DNA of 41,888 nucleotides from a virus, in the IMG/VR virus record IMGVR_UViG_3300045240_000066, positions 1 through 41,888 of that record; one strand, 5' to 3'. The notes under the pieces were generated by a model, which was not told the origin of the DNA, did no database searches, and saw nothing but the letters and a program-made list of their open reading frames with translations. Within the stretch, counting starts at the first letter, position 1, and each line of letters opens with the position of its first letter. Shown here piece after piece: positions 22,235 to 29,827 of this stretch. Made by a program: the position numbers and the translations under genes.

Positions 22235-22434
22235 TGGCCGGCCCCCGCTTCAGTGCGGGCCGCGGCGGCGTTGCGGTCGAGGACCATGCCGGCGATCCAA
22301 TCGCGGTTGAATGACATGAACCCGAGCGCATCGACGTGGCGCTCGAAATCAATGGATTGCAGCTTGCTGTGGGTGCGGGTGGTGGCGTCCCAGGTGCGGC
22401 CGGTGACGGTCCAGATCGGCTTATCGGTGGTCAT
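22231..22434 (-). CDS. Small protein, first gene of leftward accessory operon
   Basis: The 67-residue protein begins MTTDKPIWTVTGRTWDATTR. The TxDKPIWTVTGR and MVLDRNAAAARTEAGAGQ ends are not part of a family I recognise. It is probably a small alpha/beta fold. It begins the operon of eight coupled leftward genes that ends at 20390, and lies about 80 bases from the palindrome at 22517-22531 that may control it. Confidence 0.7.
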   Translation of the reverse strand: MTTDKPIWTVTGRTWDATTRTHSKLQSIDFERHVDALGFMSFNRDWIAGMVLDRNAAAARTEAGAGQ

Positions 22435-22611
22435 CTTGTCGGCTCCAATCAGTGGCCGGCCACAGGCGGCCGGGACACCTTCCTCGCACGGCCATAATGG
22501 CCGGTCAACAACTTATTTCACATAATGTGAATAATCGCTTGCCGGCCAATATGGCCTGTGCGATGGATGTGGACCGGCGGCAGTCGCCGCCGGCCAGGAT
22601 TGGAGCTGAAC
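22435..22611. promoter_or_regulatory. Divergent control region with three palindromes
   Basis: This 177-base gap separates the leftward accessory operon from the rightward gene at 22612. It contains GGCCATAATGGCC (22490-22502, perfect), TTCACATAATGTGAA (22517-22531, perfect) and GGCCAATATGGCC (22544-22556, nearly perfect), evenly spaced at about 27 bases centre to centre. A leftward promoter can be read from TTGGCC and CATTAT with a 16-base spacer overlapping the middle palindrome. The region is probably a divergent promoter under repressor control. Confidence 0.6.
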
Positions 22612-22992
22612 ATGACGACTGACCTGCGTTACATCCGTGACATCGTTCGCACTGACATTGATGCCGACTTCACGGACTTCGGGATGCGTGATCACCTCGG
22701 CCGCGCCATTGGCTGCCGCTGGTTTCTGCAACACTGCGCGGTGGTCTATCTGACCGACGCGGAGGCGGCGGCGCGCCGGGCTCAGGGCGACTGCCTGTGG
22801 GTGGGGGATGCTGCGGGGGCTGATTATGTCGAGCTGAACACGCAGCCGACCCGCAACAGCCAGCGCTACGGCCCCTCGATGCGGCGCAAGTTTGCCACCG
22901 AAGCGGAGGCGCGCGCGGCTTTGTTCAAGCATCTGGTCAAGGCGTACAAGTACAACGCGAAGGTGAATGCGCGCGCGCCGGTGCCGGCATGA
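22612..22992 (+). CDS. Small early protein of unknown function
   Basis: From the ATG at 22612 (tggagctgaac upstream) the product has 126 residues; the 22558 start would read the control region. It is a mixed alpha/beta protein (MTTDLRYIRDIVRTDIDADF, then GCRWFLQHCAVVYLTDAEAA) with no family I recognise. The C-terminus is basic (KAYKYNAKVNARAPVPA). It overlaps the following HTH gene as ATGA, so the two are co-expressed from the divergent control region. Confidence 0.75.
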   Translation: MTTDLRYIRDIVRTDIDADFTDFGMRDHLGRAIGCRWFLQHCAVVYLTDAEAAARRAQGDCLWVGDAAGADYVELNTQPTRNSQRYGPSMRRKFATEAEARAALFKHLVKAYKYNAKVNARAPVPA

Positions 22993-23240
22993 AATGGCAG
23001 TATCGGCGCGAGATGGCGCCCGGCGAGCTGGCGGACTTCCTGCGCGATCGCGGGCTGCGGCAATTGCAGCTCGCGGATTATCTCGACATCGGCGAGCGCA
23101 CGCTGCGTCGCTATCTGACCGGCGAGGCTCCGATCCCGGTGCCGATCGTGCTGCTGTTGCGGTCGCTGATGTGGCACGAGGAGGCGCCGGTGGCGCCAAT
23201 CCTGCCGCCACCCAAGTACCGCCAGGGTCTGCCCGATTGA
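22989..23240 (+). CDS. HTH (Xre-like) DNA-binding protein
   Basis: The 83-residue protein carries a helix-turn-helix: FLRDRGLRQLQLADYLDI followed by GERTLRRYLTGEAPIPVPIV, the pattern of Xre/Cro-type domains where the second helix reads the operator. The C-terminus is short and Pro-rich. It is coupled to the preceding gene and adjoins the three-palindrome region, so it may be the regulator of that region or of the similar site at 24258-24272. Its stop abuts the convergent endolysin gene. Confidence 0.85.
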   Translation: MKWQYRREMAPGELADFLRDRGLRQLQLADYLDIGERTLRRYLTGEAPIPVPIVLLLRSLMWHEEAPVAPILPPPKYRQGLPD

Positions 23241-24248
23241 TTACGGCGTGTAGGGGAACACCACTTCGACCTCATCATCAGTCTCGATGCCGAGGTCTGC
23301 CAGCAGACTGGGCGAGAGGTCAGCCACTCGCCCGGTGTCCTCGTGCGGGCCCCAGTCGGCCGGGATCGCGGTGAGCTCGACGCCGGTCTTGATGGCGCGC
23401 ACCAGCGCGACGTGTTCGAGCATGTCGGCCTTCGGGATGTCATCGTAGTCCCAGCGGCAGGCAATGTAGTGAACGTATGGATTGAGGCGCCGCGCCAAGC
23501 CTGTGGTGCCGCTTGGCTGTTCAGGCAGAAACAAGTGCGGCGCCTGCTCGATGTCGCTGATGAAGGCGAGGCCTTCGCTGGCTGACACGCCCTCATCCTT
23601 CGGGCCGCCGAATTGGCTGCAGGGGCCCTGCACGCGCAGGACTTCGCTTGGTGGCTGCACTGGCGGCCGGGGCGGCCGGGGCGGCCGGCCTGGGACTGCG
23701 CCGCCGTCGTCAGCGCCGGTGCTTTCATCCTCGCCGCCGAGCACGTCGGCGATCGCCTCGCAGATGTCGGCGAATTGCCGGGCGTAGACATCGCAGTCGG
23801 CCTCGCTGTCGACGAAGCAGACCTCGATCAGGATCGCTGGCATTTCGGTGCCATTGAGGAAGGCGAGATCGGTGCGCTTCTTGGCGCCGCGGTTGATGAA
23901 GCCGCAGTCGGCAATGGCCTGCGATACCTTGCTGGCCAGTTCCGGCTGGGTGACGTAGAGCACCTCGACGCCCATCGGTTTCTCGACCTGCTCGTAGGCG
24001 TTGAAGTGGATGGATACGTCCAGATCGCGCTCTTCGGCGTTGTGCGCGTCGACGATCGCGTCCAGATTATCGGACTGGCTGTGGCTGACATTGTCGTGGA
24101 ACTCGACCACGCCGACATCACGGGCGCGCAGCTCACTAGCGAGCGCCTCGACGACACGTCTCGCCTCGTCGACCTCGTCAATGATGCCGGCGGCGCCGCG
24201 CACATACTTGCCGTGACCGGATGAGATAACGACGCGGGCATAGGCCAT
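23241..24248 (-). CDS. Endolysin: N-acetylmuramoyl-L-alanine amidase (amidase_3)
   Basis: The 335-residue lysin has an N-terminal zinc amidase_3 domain (1-175) with all key residues: H12 (SSGHGK), E25, H81 (SIHFNA) and catalytic E142 (ILIEVCF). A Pro/Gly-rich linker (about 176-200) leads to a C-terminal domain (205-335: QGPCSQFGGPKDEGVSASEG, RLNPYVHYIACRWDY, EDTGRVADLSPSLLADLGI) that I have seen in rhizobial phage lysins and which resembles a double-psi barrel. There is no signal peptide. It cleaves the bond between muramic acid and L-alanine in peptidoglycan. The gene is leftward, isolated from the holin-like genes, and preceded by a palindrome at 24258-24272. Confidence 0.92.
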   Translation of the reverse strand: MAYARVVISSGHGKYVRGAAGIIDEVDEARRVVEALASELRARDVGVVEFHDNVSHSQSDNLDAIVDAHNAEERDLDVSIHFNAYEQVEKPMGVEVLYVTQPELASKVSQAIADCGFINRGAKKRTDLAFLNGTEMPAILIEVCFVDSEADCDVYARQFADICEAIADVLGGEDESTGADDGGAVPGRPPRPPRPPVQPPSEVLRVQGPCSQFGGPKDEGVSASEGLAFISDIEQAPHLFLPEQPSGTTGLARRLNPYVHYIACRWDYDDIPKADMLEHVALVRAIKTGVELTAIPADWGPHEDTGRVADLSPSLLADLGIETDDEVEVVFPYTP

Positions 24249-24257
24249 TGGCTGTTC

Positions 24258-24272
24258 CTCACATTATGTGTA
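24258..24272. promoter_or_regulatory. Palindrome CTCACATTATGTGTA, possible operator
   Basis: The core CACATTATGTG (24260-24270) is a perfect palindrome, and the 15-base site matches the reverse complement of 22517-22531 at 13 of 15 positions. It lies between the divergent endolysin (start 24248) and small terminase-region gene (start 24304). Its centre CATTAT also resembles a -10 element, so the site may be an operator overlapping a promoter or just a promoter. Confidence 0.5.
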
Positions 24273-24303
24273 GGGTCAGCATAGCACGGGGGTAGGAGCG
24301 TAA

Positions 24304-24549
24304 GTGGCCAGAAATAAACGATCAATTGATCTGCGGTCCCTGTGCCGCGGCTACACCGAGCAGTCAGTGCTGGCGATGGCGGGCATTGCACTATCACCAC
24401 AGACGCCGCCGGGCGTGCGCGTGCAGGCGATCGAAGCGCTGTGGAACAGAGGCTTCGGCAAGCCGGCGCAGCCGATCACCGGCGAAGATGGTGAGAACAG
24501 CATACAGATAACCATCAGGAATATCATCGAAGAGAGAAAGGCGAAGTGA
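24304..24549 (+). CDS. Small protein upstream of terminase
   Basis: The GTG at 24304 is supported by a taggag Shine-Dalgarno at 5 bases; the product has 81 residues. The sequence RDLRSLCRGYT-like N-terminus, then SVLAMAGIALSPQTPPGVRVQAIEALWNRGFGKP, is a helical repeat type common just before phage terminases. It is a candidate small terminase or terminase-associated protein, but no HTH is obvious, so the assignment is by position. It begins the rightward late transcription unit. Confidence 0.7.
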   Translation: MARNKRSIDLRSLCRGYTEQSVLAMAGIALSPQTPPGVRVQAIEALWNRGFGKPAQPITGEDGENSIQITIRNIIEERKAK

Positions 24550-24767
24550 TGGTTGGCTCTGATTACGACGGCGTCGTGTCGACGAAGGAACTAACAATTG
24601 AACGACTTAAGGCGTCAGCTAGGATGCCGCGTAAGGTTATTCAGGTCGCGGTGGATGTTTCGAGTATCCTCGCGGTTTGTGATGATGGCACGGTGTGGCG
24701 AATACCCGATGGCCGGGGCCGGGGCGGGGGCTGGCAGCAGATGCCGCCAATTCCGCAAGACGACTGA
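24549..24767 (+). CDS. Small beta-propeller-blade-like protein
   Basis: From the ATG at 24549, overlapping the previous stop, it encodes 72 residues. The C-terminal half (RKVIQVAVDVSSILAVCDDG, then TVWRIPDGRGRGGGWQQMPP) resembles a single RCC1/propeller-blade hairpin found in many orphan bacterial and phage proteins. No function is known. A 12-codon frame (24767-24805, MAEALTRAKLAN) begins at its stop and ends over the terminase TTG start, extending the chain of coupled starts. Confidence 0.72.
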   Translation: MVGSDYDGVVSTKELTIERLKASARMPRKVIQVAVDVSSILAVCDDGTVWRIPDGRGRGGGWQQMPPIPQDD

Positions 24768-24801
24768 TGGCTGAGGCGCTCACCCGGGCGAAGCTCGCGA
24801 A

Positions 24802-26163
24802 TTGATCAAGATCAAGCTGCCATACAACGGCTGGATGCCGCACGACCATCAGATGGCGCTGTGGCGCTATCTGCAGAACGGCGGCAAGCGGGCGATCGCG
24901 GTGTGGCACCGGCGCGCCGGCAAGGATGAGATTGCGTTGCACTACAGCGCCGTCGCCGCGATGCAGCGGGTCGGCAATTATTGGCATTGTCTCCCGGAAT
25001 ATGCGCAGGGCCGCAAGGCCATTTGGACCGCGGTCAACGCGCACACCGGCCGGCGCCGGATCGACGAGGCGTTCCCGCTCGAGCTGCGCACGCACACCAA
25101 CGATAACGAGATGTTCATCCGGTTCGTGAACGGCAGCACTTGGCAGGTGATCGGCAGCGACCGCTACGATGCCACGGTCGGCGCCGGTGTCGCCGGCATC
25201 GTTTACTCCGAGCATGCGCTGTCCAACCCGTCAGCCTGGGCCTATCACCGGCCGATGCTCGAGGAGAACGACGGTTGGGCGATCTTCATCACTACGCCGC
25301 GCGGGCACAATCATGCCAAGCAGATGTTCGACTACGCTCTGCAATCGTCCAATTGGTTTGCCGAGCGGCTGACTGTGCGCGACACCGGCATGCTGACCGA
25401 CGCGCAGATGGGTGAGGCGCAGAAGGAATACGCGGCGCTGTACGGCGCCGACATGGGCCGCGCTCAATTCGAGCAGGAATATCTGTGCTCGTTCAACGCC
25501 GCGATCCTCGGCGCCTTCTATGCGCACGAGATGGCGGCGGTGCGCAGCGAGGGCCGCGTGCTGCGGATCGAGGCGCTGCCTGAGGCTTTCGTGCATCGCG
25601 CCTGGGATCTCGGCGTGACCGACGACACCGCAATCTGGTGGTTTCAGGTCCAGGGCGCGCAGGTCTGCCTGCTGGATTATTACTCAGCGTCAGGCGTCGG
25701 GCTCGAGCATTACACCGGCGAGATTGCCAAGCGCGAGCGCGAGCACGGCTGGCGCCGCGGCACCGAGCATGTGCCGCACGACGCCAAGATCAAGGAATGG
25801 ACCAGCGGGAGGACGCGCGTTGAAACCATGCAGAGCCTTGGGTTTAGACCGATGCTGGTGCCGCACGCGACGATCGAGGACGGCGTCAATGCCGCTCGCC
25901 GAACGCTCCCACTGTGCGTATTTCATCCGCGGTGCGAGGCCGGTATGGCCGCGCTCGAGCAGTACCGGCGCGAGTGGGACGACGACAAGAAGACCTTCAG
26001 GGCGAGCCCGCTCCATGACTGGGCCTCCCACGGTGCCGACGCTTTCCGATATCTCGCGCTGGCTTGGCGATCTATACCCGGACAACCTATGATGACCGAG
26101 CCGCGGCGCGACGGCTGGCGCATCCCGCCGCCGGCCGAGCCGCGCAAGGGCATGCAGTTGTGA
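24802..26163 (+). CDS. Terminase large subunit
   Basis: The 453-residue packaging motor starts at a TTG whose TTGA overlaps the stop of a 12-codon mini-ORF. The ATPase domain shows the Arg-rich Walker A variant WHRRAGKDE (35-43, with GKD instead of GKS/T) and the Walker B-like GIVYSEHA with E137. The RNase H-fold nuclease domain shows RAWDLGVTDDTA (D269, D274/275) and HDWASHGADAFRY (about D413), which fits metal-binding Asp positions. The protein cuts and translocates concatemeric DNA into the prohead through the portal encoded next. The short N-terminus and the sequence pattern favour a podovirus-type terminase. Confidence 0.95.
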   Translation: MIKIKLPYNGWMPHDHQMALWRYLQNGGKRAIAVWHRRAGKDEIALHYSAVAAMQRVGNYWHCLPEYAQGRKAIWTAVNAHTGRRRIDEAFPLELRTHTNDNEMFIRFVNGSTWQVIGSDRYDATVGAGVAGIVYSEHALSNPSAWAYHRPMLEENDGWAIFITTPRGHNHAKQMFDYALQSSNWFAERLTVRDTGMLTDAQMGEAQKEYAALYGADMGRAQFEQEYLCSFNAAILGAFYAHEMAAVRSEGRVLRIEALPEAFVHRAWDLGVTDDTAIWWFQVQGAQVCLLDYYSASGVGLEHYTGEIAKREREHGWRRGTEHVPHDAKIKEWTSGRTRVETMQSLGFRPMLVPHATIEDGVNAARRTLPLCVFHPRCEAGMAALEQYRREWDDDKKTFRASPLHDWASHGADAFRYLALAWRSIPGQPMMTEPRRDGWRIPPPAEPRKGMQL

Positions 26164-26172
26164 GGCGGGCGT

Positions 26173-28509
26173 ATGGCTGGCAGCTATGGCGGTTCTGGCG
26201 ATGATCCCCGGCCGCTGACGGCGCCCGCGCCCAATGACGCCGATGTCAGCCACGACGAGCTCGAGTTTGACCCCTCAGTCGAGCCGCGCCAAGCCGGCGC
26301 TTGGCTTAACCTGCTGCGCGAGAGCCAGCAGGCGTTCGAGGACTGGAACACTCATTGCGACCGGATCGACGAGCGCTTCGCCTCGCTGGCGCGGCTCGCC
26401 AACATGGCGCGGAACAAGGAATATCAATTGTTCTGGGCCAATGCCGAGGTGCTCAAGCCGGCAATTTACGCCACACCACCTCGTCCAGTCGTGGTGCCGC
26501 GCTTCAAGGACAGGCGCCCGGTCTATCAGGCGGCGAGCGAGCTGCTCGAGCGCTGCTGCGATGTGTCCTTCGAGATCGGCCGCATCAACGACGTGATGAT
26601 GCACGCGCGTGATGACCTCGCGCTTAACTCTCGCGGCGTGATCTGGTGCCGCTACCAGAGCAAGAAGGATGATCGGCAGAGCTACTACTCTCGCTTCGAG
26701 CGCGTCTGCTACGACTACAAGGACCGTCGCGACTTCCTGCATTCGATCTCGCGCACCTGGGAGGAGGTCTGGTGGGTCGCGGCTGCGTCCTACCTGACGC
26801 GCGACGATGCGCGCAGGCGGTTTCATCAGTACTCAGGCGACGCCTACCAGCAGGCCGAGTATCGGGTCGATCGGGATACGCAAACGCTCGGCGGCGCCGA
26901 CGCTCGCGAGCGCGCCTGCTTCTGGGAGATCTGGAACAAGAACGAGCGCCGCGTGGTCTGGGTCGCCGAGGGTTGCGAGCTGATCCTCGACGAGGACGAT
27001 CCGCATCTTGACCTCTCCGACTTCTTCCCGTGCCCGAAGCCGGCCTACGGCACGGTGCAGCGGCGCAGCCTCGTGCCCGTGCCTGACGTGCTGCAGTACA
27101 AGGATCAGCTCGACGAGATCGACATGCTCACCGGGCGCATTCACGCCCTGAGCGACGTGATCGAGGCGAAGGGCTTCTACCCATCCGGCGGCGGCGAGCT
27201 CGCTGAGGCAATCAACACCGCGGTCGGCATCAAGACGCCGGGGCGCGTGCTGGTGCCGATCAAGAATTGGGCGGCGTTCGGCGGCTCCAAGGAAGTGATC
27301 GTGTGGATGCCGATCGACATGATCGCGCAGGTGGTCACGTCGCTGGTCGATCTGCGCAAGCAGGTGATCGAGGATGTCTATCAGATCATGGGTCTGAGCG
27401 ACATCATGCGCGGCGCCACCGACGCGCGCGAGACGCTCGGCGCGCAGGAGCTCAAGACGCAGTACGGCTCGAGCCGCATCCGCGACAAGCAGTATGAGCT
27501 GGCGCGCCTCGCCAAGGACTTGGTCAGCATCACGGCCGACATTCTCACGTCGACCTTCGCGCCTGATACGCTGATCGAGATGTCGCAGACGCAACTGCCG
27601 ACGCAGCAGATGCAGCAGGACAAGATCACGCAGATCGCGCAGCAGGTCGCGCAGCAGCAGCAGGCGATGCAGATGGTGCAGAACCTGCCGCAGATGCAGC
27701 AAGTGCAGCAGCAGAACCCTGACGGCGTCGCGCAGGCGCAGCAGGTCGGGCAGAAGGCGGTGCAGGACGGTCAGGACGCGATCGAGCAGCTCAAGACGCA
27801 GCCCACGGTCGAGCAGGTGCTCGACTTCCTGCAGGATTGCCGCGCCCGCGCCTTCACGCTCGATATCGAGACTGACAGCACGATCGTGGTCGACGAGAAC
27901 GCTGAGAAGGAGCGCACCACAGAGTTCGTGCAGATGCTCGGCGTGCTGCTGCCGCAGCTCGCGCAGATGACGGCCTCGGCGCCGCAGACCGCGCCGTTCT
28001 GCGGCGAGGTGCTCAAGTTCGCGGTCAAGCCATATCGCGCCGGCCGTTCGCTCGACGGCGCGGTCGACGAGCTGGTCGAGACGACGAAGCAGATGGCGGA
28101 CCAGCCGCGGCCGGATGATCCGACCATTGCCCAGAATAAGACGGCGCTGCAGATCGAGCAGATGAAGCAGCAGCGACAGGCGCAGCAGGACCAAGCGACT
28201 AACCAGCTCAAGGCGCAAGAGCTGCAGATGAAGGATCAGCACGAGCGTATGAAGATCCAGAGCAACGAGCAGCTCAAGATGCTGGAGCTGAATGCGCGCG
28301 GCACTGCCGAGCAGGCCAAGGCGCGCCAGAGCAACCTGCAGAGCATGGCCGAGGGGCAGGCGCATCAGGCCGACATGCTCGGCAAGTTCGCCCAGGCCCG
28401 CGCTAAGGAAACCGAGGCGCTGATGAAGCAGCGCGAGCTGGCGGCGCGCACGCAGGCGCATCAAGCCGCCGCGATGCGACCGCCGGCACCACCGGCGAGG
28501 CCGTTCTGA
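26173..28509 (+). CDS. Portal protein
   Basis: The 778-residue product directly follows the terminase. It has an Asp/Glu/Trp-rich N-terminal region, a central domain with LNLLRESQQAFEDWNTHCDR, EKGFYP-like and VYQIMGLSDIMRGATDARET segments typical of podovirus portals (P22-like rather than T7-like in size), and an extended Gln/Lys-rich coiled-coil C-terminus (about 460-770). The C-terminal helix may form a long barrel as in P22. The ATG at 26173 has gaggcggg upstream. A 543-residue antisense frame over this gene is a composition artefact. Confidence 0.93.
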   Translation: MAGSYGGSGDDPRPLTAPAPNDADVSHDELEFDPSVEPRQAGAWLNLLRESQQAFEDWNTHCDRIDERFASLARLANMARNKEYQLFWANAEVLKPAIYATPPRPVVVPRFKDRRPVYQAASELLERCCDVSFEIGRINDVMMHARDDLALNSRGVIWCRYQSKKDDRQSYYSRFERVCYDYKDRRDFLHSISRTWEEVWWVAAASYLTRDDARRRFHQYSGDAYQQAEYRVDRDTQTLGGADARERACFWEIWNKNERRVVWVAEGCELILDEDDPHLDLSDFFPCPKPAYGTVQRRSLVPVPDVLQYKDQLDEIDMLTGRIHALSDVIEAKGFYPSGGGELAEAINTAVGIKTPGRVLVPIKNWAAFGGSKEVIVWMPIDMIAQVVTSLVDLRKQVIEDVYQIMGLSDIMRGATDARETLGAQELKTQYGSSRIRDKQYELARLAKDLVSITADILTSTFAPDTLIEMSQTQLPTQQMQQDKITQIAQQVAQQQQAMQMVQNLPQMQQVQQQNPDGVAQAQQVGQKAVQDGQDAIEQLKTQPTVEQVLDFLQDCRARAFTLDIETDSTIVVDENAEKERTTEFVQMLGVLLPQLAQMTASAPQTAPFCGEVLKFAVKPYRAGRSLDGAVDELVETTKQMADQPRPDDPTIAQNKTALQIEQMKQQRQAQQDQATNQLKAQELQMKDQHERMKIQSNEQLKMLELNARGTAEQAKARQSNLQSMAEGQAHQADMLGKFAQARAKETEALMKQRELAARTQAHQAAAMRPPAPPARPF

Positions 28510-28511
28510 CC

Positions 28512-28709
28512 ATGATCACCGCGCAGCAGCTCGACGAGATGTATGAGCGTTCCAAGGATGACCGCGCGGTCTTCGTCGGCAGCGAAATCAGGCAGCTGAT
28601 CGGCATGATCCGGCGGCTGCAGGATGTATCCGAGCTCGCCGATGACGAATTCATCGCGCTCTACGACGAGATGACTAAGCGCCGTGCGACCTTGCGGAGA
28701 ACGCGCTGA
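28512..28709 (+). CDS. Small helical protein after portal
   Basis: The 65-residue protein (MITAQQLDEMYERSKDDRAV...) is acidic and helical with no family recognised. It starts two bases after the portal stop, and its own stop overlaps the following ATG (TGATG). Location suggests a minor virion or assembly role. Its size and charge recall small chaperone or head-completion proteins, but that is inference. Confidence 0.7.
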   Translation: MITAQQLDEMYERSKDDRAVFVGSEIRQLIGMIRRLQDVSELADDEFIALYDEMTKRRATLRRTR

Positions 28710-29137
28710 TGGCCGCCTTCACCAAGTTCAACAGCTTCATCGACGAGGTGTCGAATGCCGGCCACAACCTGCGGACCTGCATCTACAAGGTCGCGCTGAC
28801 CAACACGGCGCCCAATCCGGCCTCGGACACGGTGTGGTCCGCCGCGGTGTATCCGCCGCCCGCGGCGGCCAATGGCTACACCGCGGGCGGCAACACGCCG
28901 GTCGTGACGAGCGCCGTGACCACAGCCGGCACCTTCGCGGCGGTGCTGGCAGATACGGTGTTCACGGCAGCGGCCGGCGGTATCGGGCCGTTTCGCTACG
29001 TGATCCTCTACAACAGCACCGCTGGTAACAAGGTGATCGGGTTCTACGATGCCGGCGCCAGCGTCACGCTGCCGAATGCCGGCGACAACTTCACGGTCGA
29101 CTTCGACAACGTCGTCGGGGCGTTCACGCTGTCATGA
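28709..29137 (+). CDS. Small beta-rich virion protein (decoration/fibre type)
   Basis: The 142-residue protein (TKFNSFIDEVSNAGHNL start, then ANGYTAGGNTPV, GGIGPFRYVILYNST and GDNFTVDFDN) matches a widespread class of small phage structural proteins with a beta-sandwich look, often annotated as head decoration or tail proteins. It overlaps the following gene as ATGA. Its placement after the portal and before repeat proteins supports a virion role; the exact part is not determined. Confidence 0.78.
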   Translation: MAAFTKFNSFIDEVSNAGHNLRTCIYKVALTNTAPNPASDTVWSAAVYPPPAAANGYTAGGNTPVVTSAVTTAGTFAAVLADTVFTAAAGGIGPFRYVILYNSTAGNKVIGFYDAGASVTLPNAGDNFTVDFDNVVGAFTLS

Positions 29138-29715
29138 CGCGCGTTCCCGAGCGCTGGGATATCGGTCAATGGGACGAGGCGCACTGGGACGGTCAGCTCG
29201 GCCTGGATGCGGCGCCCGGCGCCTTCGTCCTGGCTGGCCGCCCGATCGCGCTGACCTACGCCGACCGCATCGGCTTGCTGCCGGGCAGTTTCGCCCTGAC
29301 CGGCAGAGCGGCGGCGCTGCGGCTGGCTTACCGGCTGACCGCAGCGCCCGGCGCCTTCACGCTGACCGGCAGCCCGGCCGGCCTGTTTACGACCTCGGCC
29401 GGCGCTGCCGTGCTGCATGTCACGCCGGGCGTGTTCCGACTGCTCGGCGCGGACGCTGGTTTGACGGTTGCCTTGGTGCCGCCGGTCGGCACTGTGCTGC
29501 ACGTCACGCCGGGCGTGTTCCGGCTGCTCGGCGCGGACGCTGGTCTGACGATTGCCCTCTCGCCGCCGCCGGGCGGCCTGCAGCTTCTCGCCGAGCCTGG
29601 GCGCTTCGTCCTGGCCGGGCGCTCGGCGCGGCTGGTGGTCGCCAAGGCGCCGCCGAGCGAGCCGCCGCCCGGACGTATGCAATTCGGCACCCGCGCCTTC
29701 ATCCCGCACTGGTGA
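29134..29715 (+). CDS. Repeat-built virion protein with WD-motif N-terminus
   Basis: The 193-residue protein opens with ERWDIGQWDEAHWDG, a WDxGxWDxAxWD motif also present twice in the tail nozzle protein (39455). The rest is about six copies of a 22-28 residue unit, xPGxFxLxGxxAxLxxxx, each probably a beta hairpin. Two adjacent copies are nearly identical at DNA level (29410-29472 and 29494-29556). This suggests a beta-solenoid or repeat fibre. The product is likely a virion surface or tail protein, and repeat number may vary between phages. Confidence 0.75.
   Translation: MTRVPERWDIGQWDEAHWDGQLGLDAAPGAFVLAGRPIALTYADRIGLLPGSFALTGRAAALRLAYRLTAAPGAFTLTGSPAGLFTTSAGAAVLHVTPGVFRLLGADAGLTVALVPPVGTVLHVTPGVFRLLGADAGLTIALSPPPGGLQLLAEPGRFVLAGRSARLVVAKAPPSEPPPGRMQFGTRAFIPHW
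29410..29556. repeat. 63-bp near-exact direct repeat within repeat protein
   Basis: 29410-29472 and 29494-29556 are nearly identical (four differences, 84 bases apart). They encode consecutive HVTPGVFRLLGADAGLT units. The high identity compared with other units of the same protein points to recent duplication. Confidence 0.85.
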
Positions 29716-29827
29716 GGCGCATTGAAATGCGCGTGCAAAATGCGTGCAACCACACGCAAACGGTCGGAGCGGAATGGAGCGTAATCAATTACGCTCCGAT
29801 GGAGCGTAAATCGGGCGGGTACATAAA
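29716..29827 (+). promoter_or_regulatory. Gap with hairpins and repeated start-like sequence
   Basis: This 112-base gap separates two late genes. It holds a short hairpin (GCGCAT-tgaa-ATGCGC, 29717-29732) and a perfect 10-bp inverted repeat around a CA centre (29776-29785 with 29788-29797). The sequence atggagcgtaa occurs at 29774-29784 and 29799-29809, resembling the real start atggccgagcgtaa at 29828. The gap is AT-richer than its surroundings. It may hold a promoter or processing site and looks like a decayed duplication of the gene start. Confidence 0.55.

Noticed and set aside
26833-28464. 543-residue leftward reading frame inside the portal gene
   Set aside because: It is fully antisense to the portal, is Leu/Arg/Asp-repetitive because of the Gln-rich codons opposite, has no domain and no Shine-Dalgarno.
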